Below, piece by piece: positions 37,801-49,245 of a DNA stretch of 64,000 nt. Position numbers and translations under genes: made by a program. This DNA is from Amphiduros pacificus (Eukaryota; Annelida; Polychaeta; Phyllodocida; Hesionidae), in assembly GCA_949316495.1 (NCBI GenBank), contig OX439008.1, positions 18,299,290 through 18,363,289 of the forward strand, written 5' to 3'. Every line of letters starts with the position of its first letter. Positions within the stretch are counted from its first letter, which is position 1. The notes beneath the pieces were generated by a model. The model did not search any database. It was not told where the DNA came from and worked only from the letters and a program-made list of their open reading frames with translations.

Positions 37801-40800
37801 GCAAATCATTCTTTGAATTTCTATTTGTTTCTACGTTGACTTTCACTTTCGCCATTTTTTAATAACAAAGAAATGAAAAAATAAATAAATTGTCTGTTAT
37901 GGTTTGGTTACCATCTACATACTTTTCGGTCCTTTATAAATCTGAATAAGATCTAAATTTTCAAGATTATAGTCTGAATAAGACAGTTGTCCACAAATAT
38001 GAAATATATCAGTATTCAAAGTAAAATTGGCCGTGATGGCCTTTTCTTACTTTATCGCGATCTAAGGCAAAGAATGTGGTTCACATTCCCATTCCATCAA
38101 AAAGCTGACACATTCACGATATACCATGACAGGCTGACACCAAGCTACTAAATGACTTTTCTGATATGGCTCAATGACCTTTCTGATATGGCTCTAAAAT
38201 TTGATATTTCCTCCTCAAACTTTATTCAACCAAAATCTCCTTTGTAAAAGAGCTACACATTTATCTGTCTAGTGACTTTAGCCATCGTGCATCTTATCTA
38301 CTAGAGAGACAAGCTCAAGACCATTTTGATAGTTTTATGTGATCCATGCGAAGTAATGGACAGCAAATTGCCCAATCAGCACGCTGGGTTTATGCCCATG
38401 TGACTTCCCATTAGCGCCTCTGGTAGCCGTTTTACAGAGCAGTTTATTGCTGTTGATGAGATCTTCTGTCCACATGCTAGCCTCTCACAGCTGTAGGCTT
38501 CATTCGTATATCACTCAAATCACCCATATATTCCTAATATAAAATATTAACAACATTATCATATGTTTACATCTGTCCTATTGAGGGCGGCCACGTTCCA
38601 GTAGCAATTTCGAACCCATCAGAAGGTGTGTAGCTCCCATTTGATGTATTAGTATAATATAACAAAGTCTATATTCTAAATAATAGCATCCACTTGAAAT
38701 ATCCCGGAGAGGAAGACATAACTACACCTACACTCTAAAAAATAAATGTGTAAATTGACACACATATAAATCGCTTTTTTCGTAATAAAAAAAAAACACA
38801 ACATGTGCGTCAAATAAATCATATTTTGTGTTTTGCAAGTATGTTAAATAACATACTTTAGATATGTAAATTGACACACATGTAAAACACTTTTTTTGTA
38901 ATAAAAATGACACACTTTTTGTGTGTCAAATAAATCACATTTTGTGTTTTGCAAGTATGTTAAATGACATACTTTATATATGTAAATTGACACACATGTA
39001 AAACACTTTTTTGTTATAAAAATGACACACTTTATGTGGGTCATATAAATCACAATATGTGATTTGCAAATGTGTTGCATAAAACATTGAAAATAATTAC
39101 AGAAAGCACATCTTGTGTATGAAATAAAATATATACTGTACACATGATGTTCTTCCTATGAATCACTGTCAATGCACTGAAATAAATTAGATAGACATAA
39201 AATTTGATGTAAAGATTAATATATTTATTCAAAATTACATTTTTTTTAAAACAAATCATTCTGTCAGCATTTCCAATTCATTCCTGTTATGCTGGTTATG
39301 GAGGTTTGCTTTGTTGAGTCTATCCTGGGACCGTACCAACGGAAAGGTGCCGAGATGATCACTTGATCTGCCTCTGTAAAAAAGAAAAGGCATTTTACAA
39401 GCTAGTAATAATGATTCATTTATGATTGCATTATCTTTGAGAAAACTGACATTTTGGGTGCCCTGTAGATTTCTTATATTGTCACTGTTTTATATTAAGA
39501 TATAAGATGATCTGTTTCCTGTCCCAAATCTATTTTTGCACAAAAACAACAAATATGAATAATATTACATGCCGTTATCATTCATTCTTGCTAATTATCA
39601 TTTATGATTGCATTATCTTTGAGAAAACTGACCCTGTAGATTTCTTATATTATTTGTCACTGTTTCAGTGTTTGTCACTGTTGTCACTGTCAAGTGCATA
39701 TCGCGATGTGTTGTTATTGCGTAATCGTTTTCATATTCACACATTCTCTTCTCCCGATCCTCACCTTTCAGAAAATGTCTTTCTTTAATCCATAAGATGT
39801 TTATTTACAAAGATATTCACTTCACAACACCAACCACATGTATCAGCTAGGAAGTCCGCCATTGTTTACAATTGAGTGACCTACTTTGGACAGCTCTCAC
39901 TCGAGACTGAGACTGACCAAAGTTTCCTAATTTCCCACAGTTTACTAAATGTCCACACTAAACTTTACCTAACACTATCACAGTTTCCTAGTACATTGTG
40001 CAATATTATGCCATACTCACCCAGTTCATGAAGACATCTTGGTGCTGTGTTTGGTGGTGAACTTCTGCATGATTGTGTCAGTTGGACTCCCCAAGATTTA
40101 AACTGCTGCGGCTGCAGTGACTGAGGTCACGTGACTGGCAAGCTGTCAATCAAGATGTGCTCTGCACATGCCAGGTCAGTGTGACCCCTCCAATAGGGTG
40201 GGTGGCAGGATCTACTGACACACACCTGTTGGCAGGATCAACCAACACACACCAATTTTTTTTAGTTTCTTCCTAAATTTAATTTACAATGATCACTTTT
40301 AGGTTACAGTGATCTAATTTTTATAACACAAATTAGCAAATAACAAAGCAATACCATATTTCATAACATCTTTTATAATAACAAGATTACACAAAAATTC
40401 ATTCAAATTGACAATTTGACATAATACAGCTTTTGTATTCTTTTTCATACCCCAATTTAATTTTAATTGAAAATATTAGCACTTTTGGTTATTTCATTAA
40501 AGGTATATAGATATAACAAGCTGCAATTTTACAATATTCGTGATCCAACTAATAATTTTGTCATAACAATCTTTTTTAAAAGTTCATGGATGTTCAATGT
40601 TGCCATTTTGTCTGAAAGATATTGCAGGTGCTTTGATATTGGAAGTGTTTGTTTCAAAATCCAGACTAAGAGGTGAACACACTTCCCATGTTTCAATTGC
40701 ATAAACAACAGAAAGACAAAATCACAGGATGTGTGTTCTGTGTTTGTATATATTGGTCAGGCAGCAGGACAGAACACAAAGACTGCATTATTACAGAAAA

Positions 40801-43800
40801 CACAACTTATGTGTCAGACTACATAATCTCCAGAAAACAGACAGTTTTTGCTTTGAACACAGGATATGCCTTTTGTGCACATTCATACATAATTCCTCAA
40901 AAGATAAATACCAATATGTTAATGATTGATTTCATGACATTTTGTCTTTATGAAATTTGTTTTATAAAGCCCATGATAATTGCCTTTACTTTTTTATGAC
41001 AATTTCAAAACTCAAAAAAATTTAAACAGGTCGAAACAAAATAACTATTTATTATGAAAACAGAAATTTTAAGAATTTTCTATATGTGTAGATAACTAAA
41101 TGTTTTATTTGTTGAATTGATCATTAAATACATACAGTATTGTAATGAGGGGTGGAAAGGGTAGGTGGGGGTGTTGAGGGTTGGTAGGTGGGGGTGCAGG
41201 GTAAACAGGTGGGGGGTTGACCTGGTGGGAGGTGGGGTGGGGGTAGGCAGGTGGGGTGGGGAGTAGGTGGGTGACCTGGTTGGGGTGGGATGAGCAGGTG
41301 GGGGTGGGGGTGGGGGAGTAGGTGGGGGTGGATATAAAGATGGCTAAAGTGGAAGGTGGTGAGTGGGGTTAAAATTACTTAAGTGGGTAAATGGGGGTGA
41401 CCAGGTGGGGGTGGGGAGCAATTGGGTGGGGTGGGGGGTAAGACCCCCCATTTTTCCCCTGCTGTTATGTTCTTGCAATGTTGACACACTTAACATGATT
41501 TGTGAATTCAAATGTGAATCAATGAAGCATTATTTGTGCTGACCTGGTGGGGGTGGGGGTGGGGGTGAGCAGGTGGGGACGGGGGAGTAGGTTGGGTGTG
41601 GGGGACCTGGTGGGATAGTGGGGGTGAGCAGGTGGGGGTGGGGGTGGAGGTGTTGGTGGGGATGGGAGATAAAGATGGCCAAAGGTGATGAGTGGGGGAT
41701 CAAAATTACTTTAGTGGGTAAATGTGGGTGACCAGGTGGGGGTGGGGGGTGGGGGTGGGGGGGGGGCAACTGGGTAGGGGTGGGGGCTAAGACCCCCCTT
41801 TTCTCCCCAGTGGTAATGTTCTTGCAATGTTGACACACTTTACATGATTTGTGAATTCATATGTGAATCAAAGAAGCATTATTTGTGTGTTAGTAATGTA
41901 CTTTATTTGCAACATGACACACTTCAAAAACATTTTTGGTGTTTCGCATATTTTGTAATGTGTCAAATAACATACCAAATGTGGGTAAAACACATTTAAC
42001 ACATATTTCATGTTTTGGTAAATTATTTAATGTGTGTCTGACACACATTCAGTGAGTCATATAACACATCATTTTTTAGAGTGTACGTATTGTGACAATA
42101 CTTTACCCTTTTGCCCCAAATAGTTGAAGGTGGAATGCTATTCATTTCCTGTTCCGGGTATTCTTTGCGACCTTGACCTTAGACCTTGTGAGATGAATCA
42201 TCATCAGTCATGTTGCCTGACAGAATACCAGCTTTTCATCAGATTTATTGACAGAGGGCAAAGATCTACATGTGCTCTTTAACTGGCCACAGTTTGCCTG
42301 CAGACTCCCCGCCTTAATCTGAACCCGTGATACATGTATATATTAATATTTAACCTCTGATAGTACTCCTACTATTTGTTACCAAGGTATCAAATACTTT
42401 TTTTTTGGTGGGGGGGGGGGGCGCAAGGTGGAATGTTCACAATTAAGCCACGTACATGCTGAGGTAAAGGTATTTTTGGGCCGGACCTTGAGATGGATGG
42501 AGGCAGGTAACTGATGGCTACTTAATGGTTATGACATCTTGACATTTCCTCACTGGAGCTCACACATCACCGCCAGTGCATTACACACATTCTTGGCAAC
42601 AATTCCATCAATCAGCATAACGAAACCTACCTAATTTACAACATTCCCTACAATCACTTAGTCTTCTTCCAGTTTAGAATTAGAGAACTGGAATAAGAGA
42701 AAGAAATCGTCTAAGCTTTATAAAGTGTTCAGTGGAATGCTTGTTTATATGACCACCCTCCACTGCTTTGATAACTCTATGTTGTGTTACTGACATAGTG
42801 AATCTGAAAAGCTAAGATGGTGCCAAATTGTTTGGCCAATGTTATGTCAATTCTCTCTTCTGTCATATACAGTATATAGACACATGGCTAAGATCAAACA
42901 TATCCTTATCATTTGGTTAGCAGATAGCACATGGTTATTAGCATCTTCTTGAAGGTGGTACACTTAGTGTTGAATAACACAAACACACTTGCCTCGTTCA
43001 GAATGAAAGATGACTTTCAAGTAGACTGTTTATTGACTGGAAATCGCGTGTTGCTTATATATCTTCTATTTGCACCACATTAAATCATATACTTAAACAC
43101 TAGCACTCATAATTTAACACTTTTAATGCATTAAAAAGCATTTCACAGAGATATGTACATAATCACTTACAGTTTATGGCCACATAAGAGTCAAAACAGC
43201 TGGTAGAAGTGATATATACTTTCTACTTAAGAACCAACATCTTATCATAAACGCACCTGCCTCCTAACGTTCAGGAGATAATCTTGTAAATTGATTTTCT
43301 TGTTTATGTTATTATATTCCAATTCTGCACTCGCCCACTCTCATATAATATAATAATAATATAATATATTATCAAAAATAATATTTATTGTTTACGGATA
43401 CATACATAGAATGATAGAATGATAAATGTGGATCTGCTTCTAGCTGCTGCAAATGGAGCTCGACAGGTGTCACCACTTTGAACTACTCACTGAGAAATTA
43501 AGAACATGTGTTGTTGATCACATTAATAGCCACAAGGGGCATATTGCTAGGGTGTTAATTAGCAGTGGCTACACGTGGCTAGCCCATTCCCTGGGGGTAT
43601 TAAACTGTCAACTGATCCTCCCACATGTCTGAACTTTGTCAATCATCACCAGCCTGTGACCTCAGTAAGGTTTATGGAGCATCACAAGCTCATGACCTCA
43701 GCAAGGTCATCGTAGTTATGACCCCAGTAAGGTCAGCAAATTATTGCGTGCTTTGTGGTAATGTAAAAATCAATGTCTTAAATTTATTTGTTTTGTTTGC

Positions 43801-43852
43801 AGCACTGGCAATTGTATGTTTCAACTTCTTACAATCGCATTGTCAAATGTCG

Positions 43853-43884
<32 letters not shown>

Positions 43885-45967
43885 CTCCTCTTGAAAACTT
43901 CTAACCTATTTCCTGTCCATTTGAGGTTCAACTAATGACAGGAGATTGTGACAGAAGCCGGAATAAGACATGCAAAATCCAGTTGTATTTTTTTTAAATC
44001 TATATCTATTTCTCACCAAACTAATCACCAAATCATGTATATCACTTTATGTGTGCGATCATCAACAGATATTAAACAAGGGGAATGATTCCTTTAAGAA
44101 AATATGGGAGAAACAGAATGTTAGAAAAACAGAAAGCAAACAAGTTGGAGGGCGCCGTAGTCACTTGTTCAGAACCTTACATAAAAATATGGTTTTTTTT
44201 AAGGTGATAAATTTGATGTAGTCTTGTAGGTCTTGTAGATTGAGAAAGGGTCATTTAAAAAGAAGATAATTGTGTAGAAACAGACAGACAATACTTCATT
44301 TTTGTAAAGTAACGTGAATGACTTTACGCCATCAGGTAGTCGGCTGTGGTATGTATGACCGCATCCATCTGGCGGGTGGTCATATTGAGACAGGTTGGAT
44401 GCTGACAGGAAGTTGGTGGCCCGCCATCATTGTGTTATGTTTTGTTTAGGGTTGAGTCAGTGTACACATACCAGAGCTGCATCCTACACTTAGGCCTCTT
44501 GTTTACAGACGCCAAGTCAAACAAAAGCTGAAACTGATTACAACAAACGCTGATACCAACTCCATGAAGGCAATTCGTGTCCATCCTTCCCGCTAGATGG
44601 GGCCATTTTGGTTCCTGACCTCTTGTGAGGGTGTTTAGTCTGTTTGAAACAAATCTCAGTGGAAAATTGTCGTCTGCTCGGAAGAGCAAGTCTTGGAAGG
44701 TCACCTGATGTCAGAGCATATGTGATATCTTGTTGATATCCGGTTTATCTGTTCCGTATCACAGTTTGACCCCACAAGTGATGACCCCAAACACACATCA
44801 CAAAGATCTCACAAATAATACATTTACATGTCGCTCAATCAAAAATTCAATTACTTTCCCTCATAATAAAAAAAAGAATTCCAACCAAAAATTGAAATTG
44901 TAAAGGAAATTTCTCCCAATTTGTAACATTAGGAACATCAGCAGACTGGACAAATATCGCCGCAAACAACCATGCATTGTCAATAAACTATATAATATTT
45001 GCATATTTAATCTGAGAGCAATAATAAATTAAGTTATATTGCTCTCAGATTTAGTAATCAAATATGAGAAAATCCTTCTTATCACAATCAGAAAAAAAGT
45101 TTTTCTCGTGAATGAATATCAAAAGCGTTTTAGATTCTTAATTTATATTTTAATGTTTTTTATGTTTTTTTTTCAGGTGAGGGTGTGAAGCACGATTTTA
45201 CTGTGGTTACCACGCTGTTTGACCTTGGGCGGGAATCATGGCCGCACTTCCGGCGCCGGTTTGAGACCTACCTGTCCTACTCGGTGCAGCTGTTGTCGCT
45301 AGACGTGCCACTGGTCGCCTACATTGACCCCACCACTGAGGCATTTGTCCGCTACTTCCGGGCCAACAGAGAACACCTCACAGACATTCACGTCTCAGAA
45401 TTATCAGAGTTAAATTATTATAAACGATACTGGAAGTGGATAAGAGATGTCATGAATCACAAAGATTTCAAGAAAGATAACTTTCTGATAGACCACCCAG
45501 AAGGCTTTTCACCAGATTATAATTTGTTAATGAACGCCAAGTTTTCCATGATGCACGAGGCTGTTCAGACAAATCCTTTTAACACCACCTACTTCTACTG
45601 GCTGGATATGGGATACGGTCATGGTCAGGATGTCTTTCCAAAAGTGTGTAACTGGTCTCCTAATAATATAATGGACAATGACAACAAAATCACGTATATT
45701 GCCGTCAACAATGTGTCCATAGTGGAGTCTGTATTACAGCTATACAAGCAAAGGGTGGGGGCGGGGGTCAATGGTGGTTTCTTTGGCGGCCACAAGAGGG
45801 CGGTAGAGAGATACTACAAGCTCCACCAGGAGGTGTTTGAGGACTTCCTGCGACACAATATGGTGGATGATGACCAAACCATTGCCGTGGAATGCTTTCT
45901 CAGACAACCTGACTTGTTTAACATGGTGATGGGAAAGTGGTACGATGTGTTCAATCTCTTTCATTAA
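25887..45967 (+). CDS. HtrL/YibB-family protein with alternative first exons
   Basis: The catalytic-like domain lies in one exon, 45177-45967 (TAA): FTVVTTLFDLGRESW at the start, then YIDPTTEAFV, FYWLDMGYGHG, GGFFGGHKRAVERYY and DDDQTIAVECFL. This is the layout of the HtrL/YibB family (Pfam HtrL_YibB), glycosyltransferase-like in appearance but of unproven function. It needs an upstream exon ending in phase 1. Two routes fit. Route 1: exon 25887-26082 (MEMRVKASLYERR, then membrane segment LMFNLLIFVTCFISCFHVY) plus exon 27174-27224 (with sequon NQS), giving a 345-residue type II membrane protein. Route 2: exon 29026-29197 (MESASIQVGVSSLLLMLVLT, signal peptide, then a Pro-rich stretch), giving a 320-residue secreted or lumenal protein. 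All donors are GTAAG-type. The 16-kb last intron is filled with minisatellites and a transposon. The domain exon is secure; joining of the first two exons is inference. Confidence 0.78.
26110..26245. repeat. 31-bp repeats in first intron
   Basis: Five diverged copies of a unit like TCTGGGTCATCAATGAGCTG plus ATCACATA, beginning about 30 bases after the donor of exon 25887-26082. No copy of the exon edge is included. Confidence 0.7.
27811..28130. other. GC-rich island with open frames on both strands
   Basis: A sharply GC-rich stretch in an AT-rich region. The minus strand has a 130-codon open frame (28144-27752, ending KLIKDCDF) behind a plausible acceptor. Another minus frame reads GRCPLCPVTRPGTWQF and later TDTFLRRQAHSGIYTKLP, broken by one stop and a slip in a (CT)n run. 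The plus strand also has a 106-codon frame. It could be a CpG island for the signal-peptide promoter, a decayed gene or a captured fragment. I do not recognise any product. Confidence 0.35.
28640..28757 (+). promoter_or_regulatory. Putative promoter of the signal-peptide isoform: three CCAAT boxes and an E-box
   Basis: CCAATAGG at 28640, GCCAATCAGA at 28671 and TCCAATCAGAG at 28702 (two are near-perfect NF-Y sites), then CACGTG at 28752-28757. They lie 270-390 bases upstream of the ATG at 29026. This supports an independent start for that exon; function is inferred from motif clustering. Confidence 0.5.
29026..29197 (+). CDS. Signal-peptide first exon of the HtrL/YibB-like gene
   Basis: ATG at 29026, 57 codons plus one base, donor G|GTAAGA. 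A hydrophobic core (SSLLLMLVLTF) near residues 11-21 with small residues after it looks like a cleavable signal peptide; residues 30-55 are Pro-rich. The phase-1 end joins exactly to GT GAG GGT at 45177. An earlier in-frame TTG at 28999 is not needed. CCAAT boxes lie 320-390 bases upstream. Confidence 0.72.
29995..30865. repeat. 33-bp minisatellite
   Basis: About 25 copies of a 33-bp unit (GTGGTGGACTAAATGTCACT then GTCAGCGATAGCT). Because 33 is a multiple of three, one minus frame stays open and repeats the residues TVTFSPPQLSL. Block duplication is visible: the variant series near 30200-30440 recurs near 30560-30740. Confidence 0.93.
31325..31715. repeat. 31-bp AT-rich minisatellite with two alternating unit types
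   Basis: Units AGTAACATAAAGGAACATAT(TTTATCAT) and AGTAACACAAAGAAACATAG(TTTATTAT) alternate, giving a roughly 62-bp higher-order unit over about 12 copies. Confidence 0.85.
31783..31945. repeat. 20-bp minisatellite
   Basis: Eight copies of CCTATTTCACAGTATTACTG with minor changes. Confidence 0.88.
32490..32610. repeat. Interspersed repeat (copy 2, shared with 18380-18505)
   Basis: Contains GGGTTACCATCTT, GCGCACTTCCGA, CAGTTCCGG and AGATAGCC in the same order as the copy in RFC3 intron 1. It is likely a small non-coding mobile-element family; no ends defined. Confidence 0.6.
32880..32965. other. Short GC-rich hairpin-forming segment
   Basis: GTGCCGGCGGGAACCGGCGG, then CCTTCGGGGCCACGGGGTTA, in an AT-rich intron. 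It contains nested complementary stretches (GCCGGC/GCCGGC, GGCC). Possibly the head of a short interspersed element; no tRNA fold recognised. Confidence 0.3.
33150..34548. repeat. 17-bp minisatellite
   Basis: About 82 copies of CCTGTAATATAGCGGAG, varying at CGGAG/CAGAG/TGGAG/CAGCG and ATAG/ATGG. Long blocks of identical variant order repeat inside it, showing segmental duplication. All three minus frames stay open because the unit has no stop trinucleotide on that strand; it is not a gene. Confidence 0.95.
35060..35515. repeat. 16-bp minisatellite with 80-bp higher-order unit
   Basis: Base unit GAGCCACAGACTGAAT. Five variant units, including one with GAGCTTCAGACTGAAT and one with ATGCCACGGACTGAAT, form an 80-bp block repeated about four times. 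Confidence 0.92.
36380..36650. repeat. 22-bp minisatellite
   Basis: About 12 copies of TGAATGAATGTGCCCCTATA plus CC, with small changes (AAATGAATG, CCCATA). Confidence 0.9.
36651..38728. other. Intron sequence, no element defined
   Basis: Unique AT-rich intron. A 22-bp duplication of CTAAATCACACGAGATCAAG lies near 37313-37354. A 64-codon minus frame (37855-37661, MAKVKVNVETNRNSK) follows an ACTTCCGG-rich patch, but no family was recognised. Confidence 0.4.
38745..39090. repeat. 116-bp tandem repeat at the left end of the transposon
   Basis: Three copies starting TAAATTGACACACATGTAAA at 38751, 38867 and 38983. Each holds several TGTGT/ACACA motifs and a TTTTGCAAGTATGTTAAAT stretch. Typical of subterminal transposase-binding repeats (inference). 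Confidence 0.88.
39215..40139 (-). other. Gene-like segment inside the transposon
   Basis: On the minus strand, a CACGTGAC motif and GC-richer stretch near 40139-40090 is followed by a donor CTGG|GTGAGT at 40021. Further on is an acceptor (TTTTTTACAG, exon from 39373), a short open stretch with a stop near 39262, and AATAAA near 39220. This is the order of a two-exon transcript. Two short frames are possible and neither is recognisable, so it may be a non-coding transcript or a captured gene end. Confidence 0.3.
41150..41890. repeat. G-rich array duplicated in tandem (about 340 bp twice)
   Basis: Two copies, about 41207-41538 and 41539-41889. Each has a GGTGGGGGTGGGGG-type run, then AGATAAAGATGGC or ATATAAAGATGGC, then GTGGGTAAATG, then TAAGACCCCCC, then GTTCTTGCAATGTTGACACA. 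Many runs of four or more G give strong G-quadruplex potential on the plus strand. Confidence 0.88.
42086..45176. other. Rest of the long HtrL intron
   Basis: Unique intron DNA with a (TA)n tract at 43853-43880. A 16-bp stem-loop at 45007-45053 (AATCTGAGAGCAATA pairing with TATTGCTCTCAGATT) lies about 125 bases upstream of the last-exon acceptor. No other gene seen. Confidence 0.5.
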
Positions 45968-46039
45968 ATGACCTCAGAGTTGGGCTTAAGTTGTATTCCC
46001 CTCCTTTATTGCAGGTTTGTACAGACCTTCAGGGCTTTA
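45968..46039 (+). other. 3' flank of the HtrL/YibB-like gene
   Basis: Immediate 3' UTR. No AATAAA was found close to the stop, so the poly(A) site is not placed. Confidence 0.4.
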
Positions 46040-46205
46040 AAAAGGTCCATATAAGGCCCCCTACCAATCATCATTATCACTTATGAAATTCAAAGGAGTT
46101 CCACAAATTTGCTTCCGGTAAAGTTGTACAGTTCCGGTGTGTCCTTTTCAATGGGGAGAAAAACAACATGGAGATCAGCAATCGGCCTATAAGAGAAGGT
46201 CACAT
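46040..46205 (+). repeat. Interspersed repeat (copy 1, shared with 59235-59370)
   Basis: It shares, in order, GGCCCCCT, AAAGGAGTT, CAGTTCC(G/A)GTGTGT, ACAACATGGAGATC or CCAACATGGAGATC, and GCAAT(C/T)GGC with the copy in the DYNC2H1 region. Same strand, no coding. Probably a small dispersed element inside or near the HtrL 3' UTR. Confidence 0.65.
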
Positions 46206-46972
46206 TGAAATCCAAAATGGAACGCCCTATTGAATTAATGTAATTTATATTGTGCCATTTTACCCAAAAACTATTAGATAAAACTGATTTTGAAGAATGC
46301 TTGCCAGAACAAAGTATGTGCCAAAGCGTGTTTCTTAAATTGATTTATGCTATTCACTCCAGACTATATATGGACCAGGATAAATGCTTTTTTTCATACA
46401 TTTTGTTCAAAACCTTGTTGAAAAATCCTTAAGGTGCTTATTATTCTGTAATGCAATTGAGTGCAATATATTTTGCAATATATATAAATTACTCAACCAC
46501 TTAAAGCATGTGTATCATTCGATCATCACCATATTGTTCTGAGCAAATCGTAAACATTTGAGGAGGAACAAGTGTTTAGGCATATGTACGGACAACTCAA
46601 GTAGGCTAATTATGTTATGTTTGACAGGGACTGCGATCGCTGTCCAGTTGATCTAGGATATTTGCCATTATTCCTATGTTATGTTGATGGCATAAGGAAT
46701 TATAAAGCACTGAATGCTGGCCATAACATCTCCCAGTCAATGTTAAACGGCCTTATATCTCGAGTCTGGGAGAAGTTGAGAATTTTGAGTTACAGTATGT
46801 TTAAACTATGTATAACATGTGATATCTATACCTGTAGGATGGAAAGGGTAAAAACAGGGTTTTGATAATCTTACAAACTGTTTATTTTAATCGCACATTC
46901 AATGTAACACTATGAATGCATATATTTATCTAAGTTGAAATATATATATGTCTAAATTGAAATATATATAAG

Positions 46973-47089
<117 letters not shown>

Positions 47090-47479
47090 GTTGAAAGCAG
47101 TTTGCAGTATTTACAATTACAAATATTGTAAGAGAAGTAACGGGAATTTAACAGGGAGATCACAGAAATAATATAAATAATCCAATCCATCTCTCTTGGT
47201 GAGTGATTAGAAATGAAATTGATCTCCCAATACAATGCAAATTACATTCTATTTGTCAAACTTCATATACATGTATGTTGCTTTGCCAATTTAAATAAAA
47301 CTGTGTAAACGATAACCATTTTCATGTATTATGAGTGTATCTGTGCTAACACTTCGGTATTGCTCACAAACCACACTACCACACTCTGCGGGGTTCCCGG
47401 AGCTAACAGAAAGCACTCCCTGACTTATAATGAAGGTCTCCATATCGAAAAATCTACCAATGTCATCTCCTATTGTTGA

Positions 47480-49245
47480 TCTCCTATCACAGTGATGTTA
47501 TCTATCACAACGTTGTTATCTCCTATCACAGTGATATTATCTCCTATCACAGTGATATTATCTCCTGTCACAGTGATGATTTCTCCTATCACAGTGATGT
47601 TATCTATCACAACATTGTTATCTCCTGTCAGTGATGTTATCTCCTGTCAGTGATGTTATCTCCTATTACAGTGATATTATCTCCTATCACAGTGATATTA
47701 TCTTCTATCACAGTGATGCTATTTCCTATTAGTGATGTTATCTCCTATCAAAGTGATATTATCTCCTATTACAGTGATATTATCTCCTATTACAGTGATG
47801 TTTTCTCCTATCACAGTGATCTTATCTCCTATCACAGTGATATTATCTCCTATCACAGTGATATTATCTCCTATCACAGTGATGTTATCTCCTATTACAT
47901 TGATATTATCTCCTGTCAGTGATGTTATCTCCTATTACAGTGATATTATCTCCTATGACAGTGATATTATCTTCTATCACAGTGATGCTATCTCCTATCA
48001 CAGTGATATTATCTCCTATCACAGTGATGTTATCTCCTATCACAGTGATGTTATCTCCTATCACAGTGATCTTATCTCCTATTACAGTGATGTTTTCTCC
48101 TATCACAGTGATATTATCTCCTATCACAGTGATATTATCTCCTATCACAGTGATGTTATCTCCTATCACAGTGATGTTATCTCCTATCACAGTGATGTTA
48201 TCTCCTATCACAGTGATGTTATCTCCTATCACAGTGATATTATCTCCTAATACAGTGATGTTATCTCCTATCACAGTGATATTATCTCCTATCACAGTGA
48301 TATTATCTCCTATCACAGTGATGTTATCTCCTATCACAGTGATGTTATCTCCTATCACATTGATATTATCTCCTATTAGTGATGTTATCTCCTATTACAG
48401 TGATATTATCTCCTATTACAGTGATGTTATCTCCTGTCAGTGATATTATCTCCTATCACAGTGATATTATCTCCTATCACAGTGATGTTATCTCCTGTCA
48501 GTGATATTATCTCCTATCACAGTGATATTATCTCCTATCACAGTGATATTATCTCCTATCACAGTGATATTATCTCTTATCACAGTGATGTTATCTCCTA
48601 TCACAGTGATGTTATCTCCTATCACAGTGATGTTATCTCCTATCACAGTGATGTTATCTCCTATCACAGTGATGTTATCTCCTATTAAAGTGATGTTATC
48701 TATCACAGCATTGTTATTTCCTATCACAGTAATGTTATCTCCTGTCAGTGATGTTATCTCCTATTACAGTGATGTTATCTCCTATCACAGTGATGTTATC
48801 TCCTATCACTGATGTTATCTATCACAGCATTGTTATTTCCTATCACAGTGATATCATCTATCACAGTGATGTTATCTCCTGTCAGTGATGTTATCTCCTA
48901 TTACAGTGATGTTATCTCCTATTAGTGATGTTATCTCCTATTACAGTGATGTTATCTCCTATCACAGTGATATTATCTCCTATCACAGTGATGTTATCTC
49001 CTATCACAGTGATGTTATCTCCTATCAGTGATGTTATCTCCTATCAGTGATGTTATCTACTATCACAGTGGTGTTTTCAATCACAGTGAGGTTACCTCAT
49101 ATCAGTGATGTTATCTCCTATCAGTGATGTTATCTCCTATCAGTGATGTTATCTCCTATCAGTGATGTTATCTCCTATCAGTGATGTTATCTACTATCAC
49201 AGTGGTGTTTTCAATCACAGTGATGTTACCTCATATCATGGCGTC
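47480..49245. repeat. 21-bp minisatellite
   Basis: About 80 copies of GATGTTATCTCCTATCACAG plus T, with variants GATATT, CTATTACAGT and shortened CTGTCAGT units. The end has a larger duplication: TCTACTATCACAGTGGTGTT occurs at about 49045 and 49190. Long open frames on both strands follow from the 21-base period, a multiple of three. Confidence 0.95.

Larger units (their letters stand above)
38731..42083. mobile_element. 3.35-kb non-autonomous transposon with terminal inverted repeats
   Basis: The ends are exact inverted repeats of CACTCTAAAAAAT (38731-38743; reverse complement at 42071-42083), flanked by TA on both sides (38729-38730, 42084-42085), a likely TA target duplication. Both ends carry dense TGTGT/ACACA subterminal motifs. 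No transposase frame is visible, so it would depend on another element. The interior holds a 116-bp tandem repeat, a gene-like segment on the minus strand and a duplicated G-rich block. The TA target site recalls Tc1/mariner-like or related groups; the superfamily is not assigned. Confidence 0.85.

Noticed and set aside
41530-41838. 102-codon proline/histidine-rich minus frame
   Set aside because: Complement of the G-rich repeat block; composition only.
47650-48812. Long open frames on both strands reading MLSPITV, SYHSDVI or GDNITVI
   Set aside because: Explained by the 21-bp repeat, whose period is a multiple of three; no other coding sign.
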